Origin: GCA-2705995 sp965661625
GTDB lineage: Bacteria > Bacteroidota > Bacteroidia > Flavobacteriales_G > Salibacteraceae
Length of the DNA stretch: 64,000 bases
Direction: 5' to 3'
Assembly: GCA_965661625.1 (NCBI GenBank)
Contig: CBFIEM010000008.1
Location: 62,001 to 126,000 of the forward strand
The notes under the pieces are model-generated. The model saw only the letters and a program-made list of their open reading frames with translations, had not been told where the DNA came from and made no database searches. A program made the position numbers and the translations under genes. Positions 37,237 to 44,651 of this stretch are shown one piece after another. Every line of letters begins with the position of its first letter. The first letter of the stretch is position 1.

Positions 37237-37914
37237 ATGACTCATTTTTCAGAAGATTTTCTTTTATTCTTTAAAGAATTAGCAGCTAATAATCATAAGG
37301 ACTGGTTCGATAAAAACCGATCACGCTATCATAACGCTGTAAAAACTCCCTTTGACCAATTCGTTCAACATTTAATTGAGTCTACGCGAAGTTTAGATCC
37401 CGACATTCCTGCTGATATGAGTTACAAGTCGAGTATTTTTAGAATAAACAGGGATATTCGATTCAGTAAAGATAAAACCCCTTACAAGCTAAATCGCAGT
37501 GCCGTAATTGGTCCTAATGGAAAGAAAGACCACAGTACCCCTTCTCTTTATATAGAAACAGGACCTGAGCACTTGCGGATGTACACCGGAGTATATGCCC
37601 CCAGCAAGGACATCATCGAGCGTGTTAGGTATGCCATAATGGACCATCAGGAAGAGTTTCGAGGAATCATTGAATCCAAAGCATTCAAACAAAGCTTCGG
37701 TACTGTAAAGGGAGAGGTAAATAAAGTCTTGCGCGCTCCATTTAAGGAAGCCGCACAGGATGAGCCACTATTGTTCAACAAGTCATGGTATGTCTACAAA
37801 ACATTCCCTCCAGAAACTATCCTCAGAGCAGATATCCTGGACGTTATCACCAGTAATTATGCAATACTTGTTCCCTTTAGGGATTTCTTAAGAAAAGCTA
37901 TTACCCCCGATTAA
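37237..37914 (+). CDS. DUF2461 domain protein
   Basis: This 225-aa cytoplasmic protein matches the DUF2461 (TIGR02453) family: FFKELAANNHKDWFDKNR at the N-terminus, then FRINRDIRFSKDKTPYK and GVYAPSKDIIERVR. The function of the family is unknown. It lies between pyrH and frr on the opposite strand; its stop overlaps the pyrH stop by 4 bp (TTAA). Codon use resembles the neighbours, so no recent foreign origin is evident. Confidence 0.9.
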   Translation: MTHFSEDFLLFFKELAANNHKDWFDKNRSRYHNAVKTPFDQFVQHLIESTRSLDPDIPADMSYKSSIFRINRDIRFSKDKTPYKLNRSAVIGPNGKKDHSTPSLYIETGPEHLRMYTGVYAPSKDIIERVRYAIMDHQEEFRGIIESKAFKQSFGTVKGEVNKVLRAPFKEAAQDEPLLFNKSWYVYKTFPPETILRADILDVITSNYAILVPFRDFLRKAITPD

Positions 37915-38618
37915 TTGGTTACAAGTGTGCCAATATCGTCACCTTGTGCCACTTTAGATAAATTATTTCCGGAGTCCATATCAAATACAACGATGGGTAA
38001 GTTGTTTTCTTTGCAAAGGGTAAAGGCTGTTGCGTCCATTACATTCAGGCCTTTTTCCAAACAATCTGCAAATGACACTTTCGAATATTTTTCTGCCGTT
38101 GGATCTTTTTCTGGATCTGCTGAATAGATACCATCTACGCGCGTCCCTTTCAAAATAACATCCGCGCCAATTTCAATGGCTCTAAGTGAAGCTGCAGTGT
38201 CTGTAGTAAAGTAAGGGTTACCTGTTCCGGCACCAAAAATAACAACCCGACCTTTTTCTAAATGTCTTGTTGCCCTGCGCTTGATAAACGGCTCTGCAAT
38301 TTGTTCCATTTTAATGGCCGACAATAATCTCGTTTGCAGCCCTGTTGCTTCAAGAGAGCTCTGGAGTGCCATACTATTAATCATTGTAGCCAACATGCCC
38401 ATATAATCGCCCTGAACTCGATCTATAGCTCCATCTACTTGTTGTATTCCTCGAAATATATTGCCGCCACCTATTACAATAGCGAGCTCAACGCCTTGGT
38501 CAACAAGTCCTTTTATTTCCTGAGAATATTGAGAAAGTCGCTCGTGGTCTATACCAAATTCTTTAGAACCCATTAAGGATTCTCCACTTAATTTAAGAAG
38601 GATGCGATTGTATTTCAT
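37911..38618 (-). CDS. pyrH: UMP kinase
   Basis: This 235-aa hexameric kinase phosphorylates UMP to UDP for pyrimidine nucleotide supply. Motifs: RILLKLSGESLMG at the N-terminus, VIGGGNIFRG, GDYMGMLATMINS, FAAGTGNPYFTTDTAASLRAIEIGADV-like block (here with FGAGTGNP), and VDGIYSADPEKDP. It is 73 bp downstream of tsf, with a hairpin in between. Confidence 0.96.
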   Translation of the reverse strand: MKYNRILLKLSGESLMGSKEFGIDHERLSQYSQEIKGLVDQGVELAIVIGGGNIFRGIQQVDGAIDRVQGDYMGMLATMINSMALQSSLEATGLQTRLLSAIKMEQIAEPFIKRRATRHLEKGRVVIFGAGTGNPYFTTDTAASLRAIEIGADVILKGTRVDGIYSADPEKDPTAEKYSKVSFADCLEKGLNVMDATAFTLCKENNLPIVVFDMDSGNNLSKVAQGDDIGTLVTN

Positions 38619-38642
38619 GATAAACCGAAAATTAGGGCAAAA

Positions 38643-38673
38643 AAAAGAGAGATTATTTAATAACCTCTCTTTT
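38643..38673 (-). terminator. hairpin terminator or attenuator after tsf
   Basis: A 13-bp stem with a 5-nt loop lies between tsf and pyrH. In the minus-strand RNA its one odd pair is G-U; in the plus-strand RNA it would be an A-C mismatch. The minus-strand stem ends in TCTCTCTTTTTTTG. It may end the tsf transcript or reduce read-through to pyrH. Confidence 0.65.
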
Positions 38674-38691
38674 CTTTATTATTTCATGTCT

Positions 38692-39522
38692 TTAAGACAA
38701 CGAGAAACGTGAAAACTTCACAACCTCGAGACCTTTCTCAACATCATTTAAATACTGTTGAACAGACTTTTTATTATCCTTGATAAACGCTTGATCTACC
38801 AATGTATTCTCTTTGAAGAACTTGTTCAACTTTCCTGTTGCAATTTTATCCACCAGCTCTTCAGGTTTCCCTTCTTGACGAATAACATCACGTGCAATTT
38901 CAAGTTCTTTTTCAATTACATCTTGCGAAACACTGTCTTTGTTCAATGCCACAGGATTCATAGCTGCAATTTGCATAGCTACATCTCGTCCAGCGTCCAT
39001 AACTGCTTCACTGGTCTTGTTCAAACCTACTAAAGATGCAATTTGATTTCCTGGATGATTGTACGCAACAACAGCCTCAGATGAAATTGATTCCAATCTT
39101 GAAATTTCAATTTTCTCTCCGATTTTACCAATTTGCTCAGTAACTTTTTCAGCTACTTTCAAACCATCAATTGACATTGCATTTAACTCATCAACAGTAG
39201 TTGCACCATTTTCTAGGGCAGTTTGGGCTAAACTATTTACGAAGTCTGCAAACTCACTATTTTTTGCTACAAAATCAGTCTCGCAATTAACCGTAAGGAT
39301 GACTCCACGATCTCCTGACTCATTTGCAACAGATACAGCCAATCCTTCTGAAGCCTCGTTGTCTCCGCGCTTAGCAGCTACTTTTTGACCTTTTTTACGA
39401 AGAATTTCTACTGCCTTTTCTGTATCGCCATCGGCTTCCACCAATGCCTTTTTACAATCCATCATTCCTGCGCCGGTAATCTTTCTCAGATTATTAACTT
39501 CGGCTGCCGTGATTTTTGCCAT
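38692..39522 (-). CDS. tsf: translation elongation factor Ts
   Basis: This 276-aa nucleotide-exchange factor recycles EF-Tu. The N-terminal UBA-like domain (ITAAEVNNLRKITGAGMMDCKKAL) and the core motif VNCETDFVAKNSEF are clear, with ALNKDSV and the C-terminal module following. It lies 24 bp after rpsB, the near-universal arrangement. Confidence 0.97.
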   Translation of the reverse strand: MAKITAAEVNNLRKITGAGMMDCKKALVEADGDTEKAVEILRKKGQKVAAKRGDNEASEGLAVSVANESGDRGVILTVNCETDFVAKNSEFADFVNSLAQTALENGATTVDELNAMSIDGLKVAEKVTEQIGKIGEKIEISRLESISSEAVVAYNHPGNQIASLVGLNKTSEAVMDAGRDVAMQIAAMNPVALNKDSVSQDVIEKELEIARDVIRQEGKPEELVDKIATGKLNKFFKENTLVDQAFIKDNKKSVQQYLNDVEKGLEVVKFSRFSLS

Positions 39523-39546
39523 TTCAGATTGAATTTCGCGTTAATA

Positions 39547-40308
39547 TTATTCTGCTGATTCAGCTGATTTCTCAGCAGTATCTTTTTTTGCTTTTGCTGC
39601 AGCTTGAGCATCTTTCTCTGACTTACGTTCAGTAAGACCTTCAGCTACATATGCAGTAACAAACTCCATTACCTTTTCAATTGAGCTCGATGCATCATCG
39701 TTTGCTGGAATTGGGAAATCTACCAAATCAGGGTTTGAGTTGGTATCTACCATTGCGAAGGTTGGAATATTCAACTTCCGTGCCTCAGCAATTGCAATGT
39801 GTTCTTTCTTGATATCTACGATAAAAAGTGCTGCTGGTAAACGTGTCAAATCAGCAATAGATCCTAAATCACGTTCCAACTTATCTTTCTGACGGCTTAG
39901 CATAAGGCGCTCGCGTTTTGCCAAGTGTACCGCTGTTTCATCAGCCAACAACTTTTCAATGCTGCTCATCTTGCGAATGGCCTTACGGATTGTTGCAAAG
40001 TTTGTCAACATCCCACCTGGCCAGCGTTCGGTAACGTAGGGCATATTTACTGCACCTGCCTTTTCCGCTACAATATCTTTTGCCTGTTTTTTAGTTGCAA
40101 CGAACATCACTTTCTTACCCGACTTAGCCATTTGACGAAGTGCGCTTCCCGCTAATTCAATCTTAGCAGTTGTTTTATGTAAGTCAATGATGTGAATACC
40201 ATTGCGCTCCATGAAAATATAGGGAGCCATTTTCGGATGCCACTTGCGTGTAAGGTGCCCAAAGTGCACACCTGCCTGCAGCAACTCTTCATAGTTTGCT
40301 TTTGCCAT
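39547..40308 (-). CDS. rpsB: 30S ribosomal protein S2 (uS2)
   Basis: This 253-aa ribosomal protein starts ANYEELLQAGVHFGHLTRKWHPKM and contains FVATKKQAKDIV and LPAALFIVDIKKEHIAI. The last 30 residues are an Ala/Lys/Glu-rich tail. The gene is separated from rpsI by 107 bp; no convincing -10 box is visible there, so it may be read from the rplM promoter. Confidence 0.97.
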   Translation of the reverse strand: MAKANYEELLQAGVHFGHLTRKWHPKMAPYIFMERNGIHIIDLHKTTAKIELAGSALRQMAKSGKKVMFVATKKQAKDIVAEKAGAVNMPYVTERWPGGMLTNFATIRKAIRKMSSIEKLLADETAVHLAKRERLMLSRQKDKLERDLGSIADLTRLPAALFIVDIKKEHIAIAEARKLNIPTFAMVDTNSNPDLVDFPIPANDDASSSIEKVMEFVTAYVAEGLTERKSEKDAQAAAKAKKDTAEKSAESAE

Positions 40309-40415
40309 TTTTTTAAATTTTGTTCACTTTCCTCGCAATCGAAAACAACACATGGGTAATGACCTTGTAACAGGTGTTCCCAAGCGTTTGGATGCTGAAC
40401 GAATAAAGGTGAAGA

Positions 40416-40802
40416 TTAACGTTTCGAGAACTGGAATTTTTTACGTGCTTTCTTCTGTCCAAATTTCTTACGTTCAACCATACGTGGGTCACGCGTAAGT
40501 AATTTCTCAACCTTAAGCATAGGACGATTTTCCTCGTTGATTTCACACAGTGCACGTGAAACAGCCAAACGAATAGCCTCAACCTGTCCGGTGATTCCTC
40601 CGCCTTTAACATTCACCTTAACATCATACTGACCTTCAGTTGATGTCAAAACAAATGGACGCTGCAACTTTAGCAACTGTGATGGAACTGGAAAATACTC
40701 ATAAGAACTTTTACCGTTAACGGTCATAGTTCCTTTCCCTTTGCTCATGTAAATTCGAGCAACAGAAGTTTTACGTCTTCCAATGGTGTTGATTACTTCC
40801 AT
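40416..40802 (-). CDS. rpsI: 30S ribosomal protein S9 (uS9)
   Basis: This 128-aa protein has the S9 features: GRRKTSVARIYM at the N-terminus, VKGGGITGQVEAIRLAVSRAL, and the basic C-terminal tail ending KKFQFSKR that reaches the P-site tRNA. It follows rplM by 2 bp. Confidence 0.97.
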   Translation of the reverse strand: MEVINTIGRRKTSVARIYMSKGKGTMTVNGKSSYEYFPVPSQLLKLQRPFVLTSTEGQYDVKVNVKGGGITGQVEAIRLAVSRALCEINEENRPMLKVEKLLTRDPRMVERKKFGQKKARKKFQFSKR

Positions 40803-40804
40803 CT

Positions 40805-41260
40805 TTATTTAATTGTATTAAGATCTAGCTTTGTTGGTTTCTGTGCTTCGTTTTTGTGATCCGGACCTGCATTCACATACAAGTTGCGGAATACCGCTGC
40901 ACCCAACTTATTCTTAGGTAACATCCCTTTAACAGCCATCTTCACAACTCGAGCAGCATCTTTACCCATCAAATCTTGAAATGATGTGAAACGCTGTCCG
41001 CCTGGATAACCCGTATGCCGGATGTATTCCTTTTCAAATTCTTTATTACCGCTTACTTTTATCTTGTCTGCGTTAATAACAATTACGTTATCACCTGTGT
41101 CTGCGTGAGGGGTGAAAGAAGGCTTGTGTTTACCTCTTAAAACCATCGCCACACGCGAAGACAAACGTCCAAGACCCATGCCTGCTGCATCTACGATAAC
41201 CCATTGTTTGTCAGCATTTTCTTTGTTTACTGACTTGGTTTTATAACTAAGTGTATCCAC
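40805..41260 (-). CDS. rplM: 50S ribosomal protein L13 (uL13)
   Basis: This 151-aa protein carries the L13 signature: WVIVDAAGMGLGRLSSRVAMVLRGK, HADTGDNVIVINA and VKGMLPKNKLGAAVFRNLYVNAGPDH. It is the first gene of the rplM-rpsI pair, with a perfect -10 box giving a leader of about 55 nt that contains a small CCCC/GGGG hairpin near its 5' end (41299-41314). Confidence 0.97.
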   Translation of the reverse strand: MDTLSYKTKSVNKENADKQWVIVDAAGMGLGRLSSRVAMVLRGKHKPSFTPHADTGDNVIVINADKIKVSGNKEFEKEYIRHTGYPGGQRFTSFQDLMGKDAARVVKMAVKGMLPKNKLGAAVFRNLYVNAGPDHKNEAQKPTKLDLNTIK

Positions 41261-41317
41261 TTGTAATTCTTTTTAGCGTTAACCAATACCTTTACTTACC
41301 CCTCAAAAACGGGGCTG

Positions 41318-41325
41318 CAAAGCTA
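41318..41325 (-). promoter_or_regulatory. rplM operon promoter -10 box (TAGCTTTG)
   Basis: A perfect TAnnTTTG; CTTG lies 20 nt upstream as a -33 candidate. The segment from the box into the first transcribed bases is identical over 17 bp to the queA promoter. Confidence 0.6.
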
Positions 41326-41390
41326 TTATTAAAATTTTAATACAACAAGTTATTACACGTGCAATTGTTCATAACTATCACACATGCAAG

Positions 41391-41437
41391 CCACAAGGAC
41401 ATCCTTGTGGTAGTACTTCAACGTGGGAGCAAGCTCC
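41391..41437. repeat. REP-like pair of inverted repeats
   Basis: In the 236-bp gap upstream of rplM are two compact inverted repeats: CCACAAGGA-ca-TCCTTGTGG (41391-41410), then GTAG at 41409-41412 and, 10 bp later, GGAGC-aa-GCTCC (41426-41437). Neither has a T-tract. The arrangement of a tetranucleotide followed by a hairpin resembles REP elements moved by Y1 (RAYT) transposases. No second copy is visible in this window. Confidence 0.4.
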
Positions 41438-41496
41438 ATGGATTAAATTCACTCCTCATTCTCGGGCGAAAATAAGCAGCACAGCAACAAAAGGCC

Positions 41497-41853
41497 TCAC
41501 ATCTCCTTCAAATTGCGAGCGCGAAGATACAGGATTATTCCATATATCATTGGTAAAACTGAAAGGACCTGCATTACTTCGTGCACATTTTTAAACAAGG
41601 CTAGTCCTAAGGTTACACATCCAGCAATAATAAAAAACCAACCTTTGCGTATCAAATAACCCTTAGCATTGCGCTGATAGCTCTCCAAACGGGTTTTAGA
41701 TTCGCGATCATCCAGCTGAATGCAGAGTTCAGCAAGTTCAGCTTTATCAAATTCCGGAAATCGCGCCTTCAAGATTTCTTCAATCTCCAAAAAAGAAAAG
41801 CCCTCCACACGCAGTTGAAGGGCTTCCAATTCCATATTCACTGGCTCTATCAT
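41497..41853 (-). CDS. hypothetical 118-aa membrane protein
   Basis: The N-terminal half is charged and helical (EALQLRVEGFSFLEIEEILKARFPEF), and two hydrophobic helices follow at about 70-90 and 93-110. I do not recognise the family. The ATG directly abuts the kbl stop with no gap, so it is cotranslated with kbl. No promoter or terminator of its own is visible. Confidence 0.7.
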   Translation of the reverse strand: MIEPVNMELEALQLRVEGFSFLEIEEILKARFPEFDKAELAELCIQLDDRESKTRLESYQRNAKGYLIRKGWFFIIAGCVTLGLALFKNVHEVMQVLSVLPMIYGIILYLRARNLKEM

Positions 41854-43044
41854 TTAACTAACAACACCTAGTTCTTTGCCTACTTTGCCAAATGCAGCGA
41901 CAGCCTTATCTAAATGTTCTTGCTCATGCGCCGCAGAAAGTTGCACCCGTATACGTGCTTGTCCTTTTGGAACGACTGGATAGAAAAAGCCAATCACGTA
42001 CACGCCCTCTTCCAACAAACGATCTGCAAAATTTTGCGACAATGCTGCATCATACAGCATTATTGGTACGATTGCAGAATCTCCGTCCTTTATATCGAAC
42101 CCCAACTTCGTGATTTCCCGCTTAAAATAATTCACATTCCACTCGAGCTTATCCCTAAGTTCAGTTGTTTCACTCAGTAATTCAAATACAGCATTTGACG
42201 CTCCAACAATTGAAGGAGCAAGGGAATTACTAAAGAGATAAGGTCTTGAGCGCTGACGCAACAGCTCAATCACCTCCTTATTTCCGGAAGTAAACCCACC
42301 CATAGCACCCCCAAGTGCTTTTCCAAGGGTTCCAGTAATGATGTCTACTCTACCCATCACATTTTTAAGCTCATGTGTCCCACGACCAGTCTTTCCAATA
42401 AATCCTGTAGCATGACATTCATCTACCATTACAAGCGCATCGTATTGATCTGCTAGATCACAAATCTTATCTAACTGGGCTACATAACCGTCCATTGAAA
42501 AAACTCCATCGGTTACAATAATTTTAAAGCGAGCGCCTTCAGCTTCTTTTAATTGCTCCTCCAAGTCAGCCATATCGTTGTTGGCGTACCTAAAACGTTT
42601 TGCTTTACACAAGCGCACACCGTCTATGATAGAAGCGTGATTAAGTGAGTCTGAAATAATTGCATCGTCAGGCCCTAAAAGGGGCTCAAATACTCCTCCA
42701 TTGGCATCAAAAGCGGCTGCGTACAAGATGGTGTCTTCTGTTCCTAAGAATTGAGCGATTTTTGCTTCGAGCTCTTTGTGTATATCTTGCGTACCGCAAA
42801 TAAAGCGCACAGAACTCATCCCAAACCCATGGGAATCCAGTGTTTTTTGTGCTGCTTCAATTACCCTGGGATGGCTTGACAACCCTAAATAATTATTCGA
42901 GCAAAAGTTCAATACCCGCTCACCTGTAGAAACGGTGATTTCCGCTCCTTGCTCTGAAGTGATAATTCGTTCACGCTTATATAATCCGGCCTCTTTTATT
43001 TCTGCCAACTCTTTCTGGAGTGTTTCCTTCATTTTTCCGTACAT
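41854..43044 (-). CDS. kbl: glycine C-acetyltransferase (2-amino-3-ketobutyrate CoA ligase)
   Basis: This 396-aa PLP enzyme of the alpha-oxoamine synthase family cleaves 2-amino-3-ketobutyrate with CoA to glycine and acetyl-CoA in threonine breakdown. Motifs: FCSNNYLGLSSHPRV, GMSSVRFICGTQDIHKELE, VMVDECHATGFIG and the PLP-Lys in TGTLGKALGGAMGG. The start is ATG 43044 or 43032; a longer reading from 43080 is excluded by a -10 box at 43063-43070. The acyl-CoA specificity rests on overall similarity to Kbl. Threonine dehydrogenase (tdh) is not nearby. Confidence 0.93.
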   Translation of the reverse strand: MYGKMKETLQKELAEIKEAGLYKRERIITSEQGAEITVSTGERVLNFCSNNYLGLSSHPRVIEAAQKTLDSHGFGMSSVRFICGTQDIHKELEAKIAQFLGTEDTILYAAAFDANGGVFEPLLGPDDAIISDSLNHASIIDGVRLCKAKRFRYANNDMADLEEQLKEAEGARFKIIVTDGVFSMDGYVAQLDKICDLADQYDALVMVDECHATGFIGKTGRGTHELKNVMGRVDIITGTLGKALGGAMGGFTSGNKEVIELLRQRSRPYLFSNSLAPSIVGASNAVFELLSETTELRDKLEWNVNYFKREITKLGFDIKDGDSAIVPIMLYDAALSQNFADRLLEEGVYVIGFFYPVVPKGQARIRVQLSAAHEQEHLDKAVAAFGKVGKELGVVS

Positions 43045-43062
43045 AAATCCCTTGATTTTTAA

Positions 43063-43070
43063 CAAATATA
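43063..43070 (-). promoter_or_regulatory. kbl promoter -10 box (TATATTTG)
   Basis: A perfect TAnnTTTG, 18 nt before ATG 43044. Confidence 0.55.
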
Positions 43071-43095
43071 ACAATCTCACCTACCATCCAGAACC

Positions 43096-43125
43096 AAAAA
43101 AAGGAGTGCCTTTTGAGCACTCCTT
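43096..43125 (-). terminator. intrinsic terminator of gdhA
   Basis: A perfect 9-bp stem (AAGGAGTGC / GCACTCCTT) with a 7-nt loop, followed on the minus strand by TTTTT. It lies 22 nt after the gdhA stop. Confidence 0.88.
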
Positions 43126-43146
43126 GATCATAAATTGTTCTTCGTT

Positions 43147-44508
43147 TTAGACTACTCCTTGGTCCAACATTGCATCAGCAACTTTTACGAAACCAGCAAT
43201 GTTTGCGCCTTTCACATAATCTACTACTCCATGCTCATCACGACCATACTTTACGCATGAAGCGTGAATATCCTTCATGATTTTATGCAAACGCTCTTCA
43301 ACTTCCTCAGCAGTCCAACTGATACGCAATGAGTTTTGGCTCATTTCTAATCCAGAGGTTGCAACTCCACCAGCATTTGAAGCTTTCCCTGGTGCAAACA
43401 ACACCTTGTTATTCATCAGCACTTCAACTGCATCAGGCGTACACGGCATATTTGCCCCCTCTGCCACAGCTTTAACTCCAGCTTTTAAAAGTTGCTCTGC
43501 ATTCGTTGCGTTCAATTCATTTTGCGTAGCACAAGGAAGGGCTAAGTCAACACCTTCGACAACCTCCCAAGGACGTTTTCCTTCATGGAATTCAACACCG
43601 AATTTATCAGCGTACTCCTTAATTCTGCCTCGTTTAACATTTTTCAACTCCATTAAGAAATGAAGCTTCTCAGCATGAATGCCATCGCGATCATAAATAC
43701 AACCCGATGAATCACTTGCTGAAACAACTTTACCTCCAAGTTGATTTACTTTTTCGATTGCGTATTGTGCGACATTTCCTGATCCTGAAACGGCCACACA
43801 CTTACCTTTAATACTATCATTAATTCGGTTTAGCATTTCTTCAGCAAAATAAACCGTCCCATACCCAGTTGCTTCAGGGCGAATCAAAGAACCTCCCCAG
43901 CTCAACCCTTTACCTGTGAGTACTCCAGTAAACTCATTGCGAAGACGTTTGTACTGACCAAACATGTAACCGATTTCTCTACCTCCAACACCGATGTCTC
44001 CTGCAGGAACATCTGTATTCGGACCAATATGACGGCTTAATTCAGTCATAAAGGACTGGCAAAACCTCATCACTTCATTGTCGGACTTCCCTTTTGGGTC
44101 AAAATCTGCCCCACCTTTACCACCGCCCATAGGAAGGGTCGTTAACGAGTTTTTAAAGATTTGCTCGAAACCTAAAAACTTAAGCACTGAAAGATTTACT
44201 GTTGGGTGAAAACGCAACCCTCCTTTGTAAGGTCCAATTGCCGAGTTGAACTCAACACGAAACCCTCTGTTTACGTGAGTATTTCCTTTATCGTCAGTCC
44301 AAGGAACACGGAACATAATTACGCGCTCGGGTTCAATTATCCTATCCAACACATTCCCAGCTTGGTATTTGGGATTCTTTTCGATAAAAGGAACTACGGT
44401 TTCAACAACCTCTAATACTGCTTGCAAAAATTCAGGCTCATGACCATTCTTGGCCTTGACCTTACTCATAACCTCATCTATCTGAGCTTGGTATTTGTTA
44501 TCTGACAT
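43147..44508 (-). CDS. gdhA: NADP-type glutamate dehydrogenase
   Basis: This 453-aa enzyme interconverts 2-oxoglutarate plus ammonium and glutamate. Diagnostic segments are GGLRFHPTVNLSVLKFLGFEQ, LPMGGGKGGADFDPKGKSD with the catalytic Lys, PAGDIGVGGREIGYMFGQY, TGKGLSWGGSLIRPEATGYG and the Rossmann motif VAVSGSGNVAQYA. Length and sequence fit the hexameric biosynthetic (NADPH) class; cofactor choice is inferred from the class. It is monocistronic and divergent from purT. Confidence 0.96.
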   Translation of the reverse strand: MSDNKYQAQIDEVMSKVKAKNGHEPEFLQAVLEVVETVVPFIEKNPKYQAGNVLDRIIEPERVIMFRVPWTDDKGNTHVNRGFRVEFNSAIGPYKGGLRFHPTVNLSVLKFLGFEQIFKNSLTTLPMGGGKGGADFDPKGKSDNEVMRFCQSFMTELSRHIGPNTDVPAGDIGVGGREIGYMFGQYKRLRNEFTGVLTGKGLSWGGSLIRPEATGYGTVYFAEEMLNRINDSIKGKCVAVSGSGNVAQYAIEKVNQLGGKVVSASDSSGCIYDRDGIHAEKLHFLMELKNVKRGRIKEYADKFGVEFHEGKRPWEVVEGVDLALPCATQNELNATNAEQLLKAGVKAVAEGANMPCTPDAVEVLMNNKVLFAPGKASNAGGVATSGLEMSQNSLRISWTAEEVEERLHKIMKDIHASCVKYGRDEHGVVDYVKGANIAGFVKVADAMLDQGVV

Positions 44509-44534
44509 GGTTTCCGAATGCTATTAATTTGCGA

Positions 44535-44542
44535 CAAATGTA
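44535..44542 (-). promoter_or_regulatory. gdhA promoter -10 box (TACATTTG)
   Basis: A perfect TAnnTTTG, 26 nt before the gdhA ATG. Confidence 0.6.
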
Positions 44543-44595
44543 ATGTTTTTGAAATTCACCATATGCCATTTGAAGACGTTGAACAAATCCTTGAA

Positions 44596-44626
44596 TTTGA
44601 CATCATATTCCAAAAAGTTACCTTAG
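44596..44626 (+). promoter_or_regulatory. purT promoter, -33 and -10 boxes
   Basis: TTTG (44596-44599), a 19-nt spacer, and TACCTTAG (44619-44626; one mismatch to TAnnTTTG). This is the one site here with the full Bacteroidota TTTG-N19 spacing. It lies 25 nt before the purT ATG. Confidence 0.6.
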
Positions 44627-44651
44627 CGCCTTCTTATACTAAAAAGGTGAT

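Noticed and set aside
41261..41317. An L13 autoregulatory leader or riboswitch in the rplM 5' region
   Set aside because: Only a 4-bp CCCC/GGGG stem is visible in a leader of about 55 nt; too weak to call a regulatory RNA.
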